Shown here: piece by piece, positions 1 through 11,900 of the stretch
Position numbering within the stretch: position 1 is the stretch's first letter
Layout: every line of letters begins with the position of its first letter
NCBI GenBank assembly: GCA_964023205.1
Contig: OZ026842.1
Location: 33,368,992 to 33,432,991, forward strand
Origin: Lutraria lutraria
Lineage: Eukaryota > Mollusca > Bivalvia > Venerida > Mactridae
Length of the DNA stretch: 64,000 nucleotides
Reading direction: 5' to 3'
Notes under the pieces: model-generated
Told to the model about the DNA's origin: nothing
Seen by the model: only the letters and a program-made list of their open reading frames with translations
Database searches by the model: none
Program-made: the position numbers and the translations under genes

Positions 1-217
1 GAAAGGACATTGAAATCAAGCAGGAGGGTTCTAGCAAGGTACAGTGGAACACATCTTAGTGGCCACCTCCAAATAAAGCCACCCTGTCACAAAAAGCCAT
101 TCTTTACAATACTGTCATTGATTATCTAGAACAAAATGACCACTGAAAAAAGGCCACCTGTCATTAAAGGCCACATTTTGTCCTTCCTGATGGTGGCTTT
201 TGTTCAAAGGTTTGACA
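1..217 (+). repeat. Copy 1 of a local duplication, containing pogo-like MITE family A
   Basis: Positions 1-208 are nearly identical to 918-1127. Within it, from about 43 to 214, lies a diverged family-A MITE: CAGTGGAACA at the left, GGCCACCTCCAAATAAAGCC and related words inside, and AAAGGTTTGAC at the right. The left limit of the duplication is unknown because it meets the window edge. Confidence 0.8.
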
Positions 218-600
218 ATAGCTCATCTAGATAAAGAGACACTGCTGAGATATACAGAACAGACAGACTCAGAGATTGTTACACTCAGTACAGAATATCT
301 GGCCAAATTACAGAAAAACATCAAACTAAGATTCTGCACAGTGGACAGTAAAATGTTTATGGATTTGAGGGGACCTTTAGTAAAGACAGAATCACAGAAT
401 GCTCTGCAAAAGATTGGATGTCTGTATAGGGAAGCCAAACAGAATAAGATTGTTCATGGTGATCTTCAAGGGACAGGCAAACCAAAGTGGTACAGAAGTT
501 GTTAAGACAAGAACAAGCTTCCAGAGCTGTGGCCAAGATTGATAGGTATGATCTGGGACTCATACGAAAACCTAACACTGCAGAACCTCTGTATAAGTGT
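200..600 (+). other. Unrecognised open stretch between the duplicated repeats
   Basis: A 101-codon frame runs 200-505, and with a frame change near 485 the reading continues with a Lys/Gln/Ala-rich stretch (KLLRQEQASRAVAKIDRYD) to about 600. Composition looks more protein-like than the surroundings (DKETLLRYTEQTDSEIVTL). I recognise no domain, and the second duplicated copy has lost this part. It could be a fragment of a pseudogene or retrocopy, or chance. Confidence 0.2.
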
Positions 601-830
601 CATTAGAATGCATAAAGATATCTCACAGAGTTTGTAAAGTAATGTAGGGTAGCCCTTCGTTTATCAATAGGGGGTCATCCATATGTGAGGATCAACCTTC
701 TGGAATAAAAATGCTTTTGTAAAAATACTTGTTACAAATAAAACTGAGGAAAAATCAACCACCTAAGGTTTCATGAACCTTAAGTTACAATCAGGGTACT
801 ATAACAGTATTTCAACAAGGTTACAGGTTT
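585..830 (+). repeat. Dispersed repeat shared with 20030-20480
   Basis: AACCTCTGTATAAGTGTCATTA, the TAGGGTAGCCC....TTTATCAATAGGGG block and 'AAAAATACTTGTTACAAATAAAACTGAGG' type sequence recur in the same order at 20030-20480. It is a diverged interspersed repeat of unknown class. Confidence 0.6.
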
Positions 831-917
831 CCAGTGAGAAACAACCACTTTTGGATGCCATACTAGGCCAGCTAGTATACTTAGAGACAAATGATTGCAA
901 ATATTAGTCAGCTATGA

Positions 918-1200
918 GAAAGGACATTGAAATCAAGCAGGAGGGTTCTAGCAAGGTACAGTGGAAAACGTCTTAGTGGCCACCTCCAAATAAAGCCACC
1001 CTGTCACAAAAGGCCATTCTTTACAATACCGTCATTGATTATCTAGAACAAAATGACCACTGAAAAAAGGCCACCTGTCATTAAAGGCCACATTTTGTCC
1101 TTCCTGATGGTGGCTTTTGATCAAAGCTTCAGAGGATTTTCATGAAGAAACCAAAGTGGTAAAGAAGTTGTACCAAGATGGAGAGATATGATCCGTGGGT
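918..1200 (+). repeat. Copy 2 of the local duplication, internally deleted
   Basis: 918-1127 repeats 1-208 almost base for base. Copy 1 then has about 280 bp of open sequence that is missing here: the match resumes at the ACCAAAGTGGT..AGAAGTTGT words (1150-1170 versus 480-501) and at AAGAT.GA.AG.TATGATC (1174 versus 534). So copy 2 is a shortened version of the same segment. Confidence 0.75.
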
Positions 1201-2675
1201 CATAAAACAAGAGGGTCAAGATGGCCCTATATCACTCTTCTGAGAAAAATAAACACTATAATTAGCTACCAAGTAATATAGTTTTCATCATGTATATCCG
1301 TTCTACATAGATTTTGATCAAAACAAACTATAAATTCCATAAATACTGGATGCAGGTCAATGTGCATTCTGTGTAAATATGATTATCATTTGTGAAGAAA
1401 TGAAGGTGTTATACTGTAAACAAGCTGAAATATAGCAATTTTTCTAAGTCAAGGGCTCATAACTCTTTTGGTGAATTCTGACCCTGGGGTTATGACTTTA
1501 AAAGACTTGGAAAAGGTCCACTAGGCAATGCTACACACCAAACTTGCAGTTTTCGGAGGCTATAGCCGAAAAAATTATACAAAGATTTCTAGTGACAATT
1601 TTCAGTTAACTGCCAATCTTGACACCTTGCCTTATAACACTGCCAAGCTTGACACCTGAATTGCACAAGCATGTTGAGAAGAAGAGTTTTAAAGATTTTC
1701 TATTGATTGCCATGGCCACCAGAGTTCTACATGGATTTTTTTAACAACTTTGGTAGAGCTTTATACAAGGAACATCCCTATAAAGTTTTGTTGAAATTGG
1801 CCTACTGCTTAAGAGGATGTTGTTTAAAGTTTTTATATGCCATGCAAATTAAAATGCAAAACAAATCACTTTTATTCTTAGTCATAGACAAGGTACAGAA
1901 GAAAAACTCTCACCAAATATTAGAAGGCACTGTAAAGTTACACAAAATATTGAAAGAAATACCTAAGAAAATTGACAATAAACTTGATTAACAAAAAAAA
2001 AAGTTAATCAAGAAAAGTTTATAATGCTGAGCAAAATTAAGAGAAACATTAATACTTAACACAAGGGTAGCTGGTATACACAGTAATCTTGTGGGCTCAT
2101 CCAGACCAGAACCCACTCTGTGATCCCCTGTATCATAATTATGTCCCGTAGGGAATTGCCATCTTGGGTGAAGTTAAGACAATAAGTCGCCTTTTTGAAC
2201 TCAGAAGACAACAAAGTATTACTTTAACAGTACAGTAGCCCATTCTTAATATCAGCCACGTGAAAAATTAATAAGGTAATCCAGAAGAATGCATAATCTA
2301 TCAATTAATTAATGCAAAAATGGCAATAATGAAGATTTTCCAATAACTTCATGAATATTTTCAAAGTTAAAGTGCAAAACCAATCACTAAAAGTGCTGTT
2401 TTCATAAACCAATGGTCAGGTGATACTTTTGTGTTATTTACACCACATGATGTGTAATGCTTTAGGGTATGATAAAGGCTAAGGGATTAAGTCTATTTGA
2501 AAGGTGTGTGTATAGAGTTAATGATATATATAACATAAAGAATGTGTTAAACAATAATCAAGTAGTCACAACTCTTGACATCATTTTATGAAAATTGTGT
2601 AGAACATTCAACAGCCTGTAAACATGCAAACAAAAGTGTGTGTTTTTTTTATTAATTATCATATCTCAAAATCAT
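1128..2675. other. Non-coding, intronic or downstream DOCK sequence
   Basis: No exon is supported. It holds a fragment of the 'acaagagggtcaagatggccct' repeat near 1208, another repeat fragment at about 1425-1600, and a perfect small hairpin at 1983-2012. A 94-codon frame at 1707-1991 has no recognisable features. Confidence 0.5.
1983..2012. repeat. Perfect 10-bp hairpin with oligo-A loop
   Basis: CTTGATTAAC, then a run of ten A, then GTTAATCAAG. The arms are perfectly complementary. It may be a chance structure. Confidence 0.5.
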
Positions 2676-3693
2676 ACAAGAGGGCCAAGATGGCCCTATA
2701 TAGCTCACATGACAATCACTGTTCACTCATTAAAACATTATTTTGAACCGGTGACCTAGTTTCTGACCCCAGATGACCCATGTTAGAACTTGTCCTACAT
2801 ATACATAAGACAAACATTCTGACAAAATTTGGTGAAGATCCAATCAAAACCATGAAAACTACAGCATAGACAAGGTTTTCCTAAGATTTGACATTGTGAC
2901 CTAGTTTTTGACCCCAGACGACCTATGTTCGAATTTGTCTTACATATCATTAAGACAAACATTCTGACTAGGTTTGGTGAAGATACTATCAAAATTTGAC
3001 ATCTACAGTGTTAATAAGGTTTTCCTAAGATATGACCTTGTGACCTGGTTTTTGACCCCAGATGACCCATATTTATACTTGACTGTTATATCATTAAAAC
3101 AAACGATTTGACAAAGTTTGGTGAAGATCCAATAATAACTGTGAAATCTACAGTGTTAACATGGTTTTTCATAAAATTTGACCTAGCAACCTAGTTTTTG
3201 ACCCAAGATGACCCATATTCGACCTCGTCCAAGATATTATGAAGACAAACATTCTGACAAGGTTTCATGATCATCCAATCAAAACGGTGACTTCTAGAGT
3301 GTTCACAAGGTTTTCCAGCAATTTGCCCTAGTGACCTAGTTTTTCACCGGAAATGACCCATTATCAAACTTGACCTACATATTATTAAAATAAACATTCT
3401 GACAAAGTTTCATGAAGATCCAGTAAAAACAGTGATTTCTAAAGTGTTCACAAGGTTTTCCCTTATTTGGCCCTGGTGACCTAGTTTTTTACCCAAAATG
3501 GCCCAATATCGAACTCGTCCGAGATTTTGTTGATATTAACGTTCTGACCCAGTTTTGCTAAAATTGAGCTAAAAATGTGGCCCCTAGTGTGGTCACAACA
3601 TAAAGTTTGACGACGCACACCGCACACAGCCGGATGGAGAGTGATCCTTATAGCTCACTTTGTCACTTTGTGACATGTCAGCTAAAAATGTCA
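2676..3693 (+). repeat. Bivalve-type tandem array, unit about 146 bp
   Basis: It opens with ACAAGAGGGCCAAGATGGCC and closes with CACACAGCCGGATGGAGAGTG followed by AGCTCACTTTGTCAC. In between, the 'GTGACCTAGTTTTTGACCCC' block recurs six times, near 2752, 2898, 3040, 3186, 3332 and 3478, each followed by a 'GATGACCCAT' word and an 'ACAAACATTCTGAC' word. Units are diverged. This resembles a dispersed family common in bivalve genomes. Confidence 0.85.
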
Positions 3694-5827
3694 GAAAACA
3701 GCTGTATGTATAATCATAAGAGCAATGGTCCATACTAATAACATACATCAGAATTTAAGGCCAAGAAAAAAACAGTAGATAACACACCCTTTACATCAAA
3801 GGAATAAACCAACCATGAAACTTACTCATATAAAATGTGAAGCAAGTATCTTGTATAAATTTAGGGGGGACACAAGATAACCAAATTTATTTATTTTGGT
3901 TTAACACTTTAATTTTTTTTTAATTTTAAATTTAAACTTATTTATTTACATTGACTGTAGAACAAGTTCTTACAACTTATATGAAGATTCCGGTCAAAGT
4001 CCGCCACTGACAGGAATCAAACCTGCAACCTTGGAGTTAGGAGTCTGATGCTCTACCCCTACATCACTGCTTCTCGCTTTTAAACAATGTTTATAAAAAA
4101 AAATTCATTTATATACAGTGGTACAGCCAGGTAAATGCTAACCAACAATTTTATAAGGATGGTACTATTTGTCATAATATTTCCAGAACAGAAATGTTGC
4201 ACATGGCCTGCTTCCATAAAATTGCTCTCTTAACTGCAGATAAAATTGCTACAATAAAGTAATATTATCAACTATTGTGCTTTTATCACCAGTTTTTTTT
4301 TTGCCAGTATTATACCTGGAGCAAATAATACAGAGTCTGAATATTATCACAAAATGCCAGAATTACCAATAATCCTCTAATAAATACCACAGGCCAGAAC
4401 TACTGAGAATGTCTAAATGAATGCCCCCAGGGCCTTTGTATTTTTCTTTGTGTTTTGTGGAAGGCACCTCAACCCCTAATACATGGATGAAATAGGGTTG
4501 AGGAAACAATTCTTGCCTGAAACCAATTTGGGGAATAAAATTGAATTTTGGGAAAAACTGCATGACTTCATAGAAAATTTCAGAGGAGAAGGCACCCGTT
4601 ATAGATTACAACTAAGTTATATATAGAGAGAAACCATGGTTGTAGCATTCATGGAGAGTAACAATTTTTTATTCACGTTTTTCTGAAAAATGATGGAGCA
4701 ATTAATTAAGAGGGGAATTTATTACAGCCTGAGCGGTAATACACAACAGACATTATACGAATAGATGGTTAACACAGACATGAAGAACAATATGTTCACT
4801 GAAAGATCAGATTCCAGAAAAATATGTTAATCTTAAACCTTACAGAACCTTCTCAGAGACTTGCTTAAATATCATACATGCAACTTATACATCATTTACA
4901 TACACTATGACATTCTATCTTAAAGCCAGGATTCTTTAATTTATGATGTCTGGAGAGGACAGATATAAATCAATTGTCAAATAAACCTTTTGGCCTCAAC
5001 ACAATTCAGATACATTTGAGTGAATTGTTAAACAAGATTTTGCTTTCAATAAATACATATATCCCCCCCCCACCCCGGTGGCATACCTTAAGTAGCCAAT
5101 TTGAACAAGGTCAAGGTCAAAATGAGGTTTGTTGATATGTTTGGACTGAGAATGGTCAGAGGCAACAACTGTGTAAATATTCAAGTGTTCTGGTAAGCAA
5201 TATTGGTGCTAGACAAAATGGTAAAATCTACTTTTCCTCATATAGACTGACAGACGGATGGAAGGACAGGACAATCACTATATAAGGTTTCATTTCGCTA
5301 TACCAGTCTAATGTTGATGTTCTGAAGACATGGAGAAGACCTTTTTTACCAAGATTAGTTCATTAAAAGTTGTTTGAAAAAATACGCATTTATTAGGCTA
5401 AATAGAAGCCTTATTAATCAACAAATAGTTTTGCTATTTTGTTACTCTGTGATTTTTTCATCAAGGCTGTGCTTAGTGCCAAGAAGTGTAAATACAGAAA
5501 TGTGGGTCATTTATCACTCAATGAAATCTAAATCTTCTAACACTTTACCTCATAGAAACACACTTTGTGTTAGGACCCTTTACCCAATAGAAATGCAAAA
5601 TGCATTTTTGATATTTAACCACAGATAAATTGTCATTTTCATACAAAAAAAATCAGTATATCTTATAAGTGCCTTTTATGCATCTAATTTTAAAATAAAT
5701 AAATTATTTTGCTTTTTTTTAAGTTATGTAAATAGTAATTGAATACTTAAGTTTTTCTTCCACTCACCACAGACAGTTGTTTACAGAGCATTGCAATGCT
5801 ACAAAATGAGTATAAGGGTGACATACT
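3694..5827. other. Non-coding sequence with a tRNA-like repeat fragment
   Basis: No exon is supported. Positions 3985-4075, read on the minus strand, look like a tRNA-derived repeat head (AGAGCATCAGACTCCTAAC and GGTTTGATTCC words). A run of nine C lies near 5063. The remaining open frames are short and featureless. Confidence 0.45.
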
Positions 5828-5885
5828 AAATCAAAGTACTGAAAGTACTCATGGAAACTGAACAGACTTGCACTGTAACATGGAC
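5828..5885 (+). repeat. Dispersed 55-60-bp repeat, copy 1
   Basis: AAATCAAAGTACTGAAAGTA followed by CTCATGGAAACTGAAC recurs at 25398-25460, with a shorter match (ATCAAAGTACTGAAAGTACT) at 28684. AGTACTGAAAGTACT is close to a palindrome. This copy lies 35 bases downstream of the splice donor of DOCK exon 3. Confidence 0.6.
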
Positions 5886-5919
5886 CTATCGTTCAGTTTC
5901 TAACACAACATATACTTAC

Positions 5920-8900
5920 TTTGGAAGATGTTGGTAAGACCTGGAGTATTTGCTGTATTTAAATCTGACCAAGTGACAGGTATCTGTATATGTTCTTAGA
6001 CATTCATCTACCAGTAGATTTCCTGCTCTCTCATTGGACAGTTTGGGGACGGTGGAACGAACAGTGCGGAACTTCTTGGCAGGAGTAGGGGCCTGAAATA
6101 TATGTATATAATGACACACATGAACTGAATTAAGAAACATTTTTTCTCATGAATAAAAAATCTCTCAAATAAGGCCAGCATAGCACTCATAACATGCAAG
6201 GTTGCACAGAAAGCCCAAACTATTTGTAAGCTTTACAGACAAAAGGCATACTGTCTTTGAAAAAAATGTTCTAATATGTTTAATGATGGTTTAAAATTAA
6301 ATTATGCGTGTAAGATTCCATTCACTTTCAAAGTAAAGTTTAATTTAAATATAATTTACAATACTGATGTTCCAGAAATGAACACTAATTCTAAGTAACA
6401 ATGGCTGACAGTTTTGCTTTGCACCAGTCTGACTGAGAACATGTTTAGGTAAGTCAGATTACGGCAAATGTGATGTGATGATAATTAGACCATAGTTATG
6501 CAGCAGCCGACAATTCTATCTTACTTCCCGAGGTGAAAATTGCACTTCCAGTAGACAGCGATTCTGAACAAGTTTGGTTCCCATGTGATTGTCTGGATTG
6601 ATACATAAATCCATCATATATGGAAGGTTTTACCATAAAAATCATTTCTCCATCAAACTCTGTATTTGATAGGAACTAAGTTGGATTCAAAATGAATCTA
6701 AACAGAGCACATTCTGAGGATTTTCATGAACAGTCTTTATTATTATCTTTGCTCAAACCAAGGACTTACATACATACATGGATTTGCAACTGCTTAAAAT
6801 AACTCAAACGATATAAAGAGACGATCCCACAATGCACTGTTATATACTCGGCAATGTCCGACAGCTGTAATCGGGTGTTTATATATTGTTTAAACTCTGA
6901 CAATTGGGTCGGGCACGGGAAATTGGTTAGGATGCAACAATTTCCATAAAGATATTGAGATACACTTATAATCCCCAACTGTATTTATAAGTATATGCAT
7001 TGAAAAAGGCATTAGTTGAACATTCTAAATTCCAAGATGGCGGACATCTATTATTATCCTTTCGTCTCCGAGATTAAACATTAATTTTGGAATACCACGG
7101 ATATTTTTGCTGTTGTAAATATTCAGATCATCACGGATATATTTTTGTAATTTTCGCTTTGTGTAAACAAGAGCATGAAATCCCGTTGATTCACGTGTCA
7201 CTATTGTGGGATTTGATTACTTTTAATTGTTGATATGAAAGTTGCGAATCCATGTATGTATATAAGTCCTTGCTCAAACAAAAGAATGAAGGAAATCAAT
7301 TTTCTGACAAGTCATAATGTTCATATATTACTCAAAATGCATGAACAGTCAAACATGTGAATACATGTAAAGGCACCCCTGTGGAGAGACATCATGTGGC
7401 CTTCATAGACATGTGGCCTTTATTCGGAGGTTATTTTGTTCTAAATAATTAATAATACATTTTTTTAAAGAATGGCCTTTATTCATAGGGTGGCCTTTAT
7501 TCGGAGATGGCTGCTAGAACAGGCTTGACTGTAGATTGTACTTGTTCATGTTGCAGGGAAGTTATAAGAAATGTGTAAATACAGCACTTTTAGATAAAGT
7601 TTAATACAAGGACACTCACAGCAGAAAATATGCTGAGCGTTCATATCTCAGTATATCTAGAACTATATATCAAGTCGTCCTCATTCCAAGACACAGACTT
7701 ATTACACAGAATTTACATCTTATATTAATGGATCCATTTATAAAATCTATAAAATGCATTAAAATAATCATATTTTACGAAACAATAAAAGATCATTATT
7801 GGTACTAAATATATTTTGGTCCTTCAGTTTATTTAGTTTCAAGTCATATAATACACAGTCATTTATCTCCAAACATTTCAAAACAGCAAATTGTGCATTA
7901 TTCCTACTCCATGAATGAGTCTGCTTGAAAAATGACCCCAAAAATAAAGGGATCGGGTTCATAACTACTATTCAACTTTACGTCATTCTGACAAGGTATG
8001 TAAACAAATCCAGATATAGCTGATCTGCAATAAGGGCCAAATTAAGTATTTTACTCCTCCATCCAAGATTCCTTTTGCAGGTCAAACTCAAATCATATAC
8101 TCAAAAACTTTTATCTATCAATCTTCAACAACATATTAGTTGAGATAAAAGGCATTATTACTTCCAGAAAAGAATCAATGACCATCCTTCCAGCCAAATC
8201 TGAAGACCTAAGGACAAATCTGTCTCTGGTTATTGGTCGGACAAAGTTTTTGTGCTGAAAGTAGTGGTTACTGTGACTGTGACCTTTGACATACTGACCT
8301 CAAAATCAATAAGGGTCATCTACAGTAAATGGTCAGGCAAGGTTTGGTTACAGTCAAAAGCATTATACCCCTTTCTTTGAAAGGCAGCATAATAAGTGTT
8401 CGGCAATTAGCACATAACATTCTATAGACGACCTTGAATTCTTGTCAAATCAATACTAATAGCTATGTAATAAAGCATGGATTCCTGACATGATCTGTAA
8501 CATAGATTAACATACTTACAGGAATGTGTACATCATCATGTGGAAACACAAGTAATTCTCTATGAGGATCATTGTGAAGTAGAACTTTGTTCTTGAGTAT
8601 GTATGTTTCATAATCAATCGGTTCAACAGGTTTTGGACGGTTCTGAAATGAGAAAAAATATCATAAAATATCACTTACTAAATAATTATGATTTATGACA
8701 ATTCTGAAATAAAATATTCAGCATCAACAATGCTTTTATTTTGAGATAATTACCGGTACTCTAATTGAGATTATTCTCAAGTTATATATTTAAGATCTAG
8801 AGGAATGAAAATCATGACAGCTCAACTGTTTCTATACGGACTTGAGCTCATGTCCACTGAATGAACAAAATTTGGTCTGATGACCGGTCAATTTTAACAG

Positions 8901-11900
8901 GACCGACCATGATTAAGACAGACTCGGTCTTTGAACCGGTGGCTAAAATTGAAGACTAGTGTATCTTTTTGTTCTTCTAGTTAAAAATTTCAATTTACAC
9001 TAAAAGCAGAATAATGGATGTTGACAAGCATGAGATAAACCTCATGAACATATATATAAAATATCCAGTAGGGAATTCACATACCAACACAAGAGTTGAT
9101 ATCAAAGCAATTAACTCCTAACATTTCATTTTATCATGGAATGAATTCAATGAAGTTTTGATGATATGCGAAGAATGTGGTAATAGATATCATTACAGCA
9201 TAGCTAATAAGTTAATAACCATGATTAGCTGGCTCTGTACTAGAATATGATGTTTAATTGTTTATATGGGGTTCCACATGCATCAACTGAGCTGGATTAA
9301 ACTCTATTTTCCAAACATAGTTCATACAAATATAAAGAAGAGTACAATTTAAACAGTACAAATACAATTTTTTCCGGAGTCGGTACATAAAATACAATAG
9401 AACAACATCAGTTATGATTGTAAAGCTATTGACCGACTTTATAACAAACAATAACACAATATGCACAAAACATTACAAAGATACTGATAACATTAATACT
9501 GATAAGAAAGAAATTACTAAAAGATACATTAATTATTATACAGTACAACCTCTCCAAAGCAGCCCTCTCTTCAACAACAACATGATTTTTTCTCACTGCA
9601 CAATTTCACTATTGATTTAACCTCTCTAGAGCAACAACCTCTCAAAAATGACATAATTTTGTTACTCCTAAAGGGAGTAGCTTTAGAGAGGTTGCACTGT
9701 ACATTGGTTTGGTTCTTATAAAAATGTCCAGTAATCCAGAGGAAGTCTTAATATCCTTCAAAAATACAACTTAACCAATTTGATGTTCACCATTAAGTAA
9801 CCACCAACTTTCATAAATGACTCAGGAGGACACAAACAGTAATTCTATAACTTGTATGGGCAAAAGTTGAACATTTTGTAAAGTATTGAAAACTGAAAAC
9901 CAATAGTCTGGACCAGCAAAATTTATCTGGAATGGGACAGGGCAAAGCCAGAAACTTCAGAAACTTCCGACCATGCATGCTTTAGCTTCACCTGAAATCA
10001 TACTGTAAATAAAGAGGCTCCCGTGGTCCAATTGTCACGGTTCCATGACTAGTTATCACTAGCCCCTCACCTCTGTGTGTTTGAACACTACCGGGGACCA
10101 AATTTAACATTTGAGGAAGCGGTCTAGCTTAGCTTATCAATTGGTTATTCTATCCAGGTGTGCACTCTGCAGTAAAAGCAGGAAAAGTTACCATGGTTCA
10201 ATTTGAAATCCAGTGAAAACAAGAGTTATAGATGCTGTGGTAACTAGAAGCCCAAGGGCAACATGTCGAGCCCCTGTTTAGCCAGCTTGTGATCTTGACC
10301 TTTGAACTACAAGTATGGGTGATATTCATGACACATCATTTCATTGAAGTAAACTTTCATACCAATTTATTTAAAAATCCTTGAATGCAAACAGAAGTTA
10401 CAGCCCAGACAAGGAAAATATATCTGACCGCATGTGTAATCTTGACCTTTGACCTATGAAAATCTGGGTGTTGCCCAAGACACATGGTCTCATTGTATTA
10501 TGGCAAGTCATTTTCAAATAATTCAATGCATAAGGGAGACACAGCCCTGATAAGGTGTATAATGATTATTTTTTATGTTTGACCTCTAAGTGTGACCTTG
10601 ACCTTTGAGCTAGAGACCTTGATCTTTTGCACTGCACATCGCCTCATGGTGTTTTACAATTATGCCAAGTTATCTTAAAAAGTTTCTATGCATAAGGGAG
10701 ATACAGCCCAGACAAGGTGTATAATGCACATTTTTGACGTTTGACCCCTAAGTGTGACCTTGACCTTTGAGCTAGAGACCTGGATCTTGCGCACTGCACA
10801 CCATCTCATGGTGTTTAACAATTATGCCAAGTTATCTTAAAAAGTTTCTATGCATAAGAGAGATACAGCCCGGACAAGGTCTATAATGCTCATTTTTGAT
10901 GTTTGACCTCTACGTGTGACCTTGACCTTTGAGCTAGAGACCTGGATTTTGCGCACTGCACACTGCCTCATGGTGTTTAACAATTATGCCAAGTTATCTT
11001 AAAAAATTTCTATGCATAAGGGAGATACAGCCCGGACAAGGTCTATAATGCTCATTTTTGACGTTTGACCTGTAAGTGTGACCTTGACCTTTAACCTACA
11101 TCTTGCGCACTGCACACCGTCTCATGGTGTTAAACAATAATGCCAAGTTATCTTAAAAAGTTTCTATGAATAAGGGAGATACAGCCCGGACAAGGTCTAT
11201 AATGCTCATTTTTGACGTTTGACCTCTAAGTGTGACCTTGACCTTTGAGCTAGAGACCTGGATTTTGCGCACTGCACACTGTCTCACGGTGTTTAACAAT
11301 TATGCCAAGTTATTTTAAAAAGTGTCGATGCATAACGGAGATACAGCCCTGACAAGGATCCGGACTCACTCACTCACTCACTCACTCACTAACTAACTAA
11401 CTAACGTACAGACACGCAACCGCCATTGTGGCGACTATGTCGAGCTCACCGCAGGCGAGCTCGACAAAAATGGTAAAATCTATGTAACCTAGTCCAGATG
11501 GACAGACAAGGCAAACACTGTATGCCCCCGCCGCATTAGATGCCAGGGCAAAGGCAAGTATCAAAGACATGGATGCCCCCTAAAGGCCAACTGGATACAA
11601 TGTAGCATGACCTTCACCTTCGACCAACTGACCTCAAAATCAATAGTGTCATGTGATGACAAACATCCCAAGCAAATTTGAGGAGCTTTGGCCAAATAAT
11701 TCTCTAGTTATTGCCCAGACAGGGTTTGGTTACGGACGGACTGACCGACATGTGCAAAGCAATATATATCCCCTATAATAAATAGGGCATAATAAATAAT
11801 TTTTCACTGTACATACAGTTATAATAAATATATCCAAAGCCTGTTTTGACATCATTCATTTGTAGCTGAGTAAAACACACAATTTTACACTGTTAACTTA

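Noticed and set aside
4363..5184. Search for the DOCK PH-domain exon in the minus-strand frames left of 5919
   Set aside because: None of the frames shows the expected glycine-tryptophan-leucine start or aromatic pattern of the PH domain; the next exon is probably outside the window.
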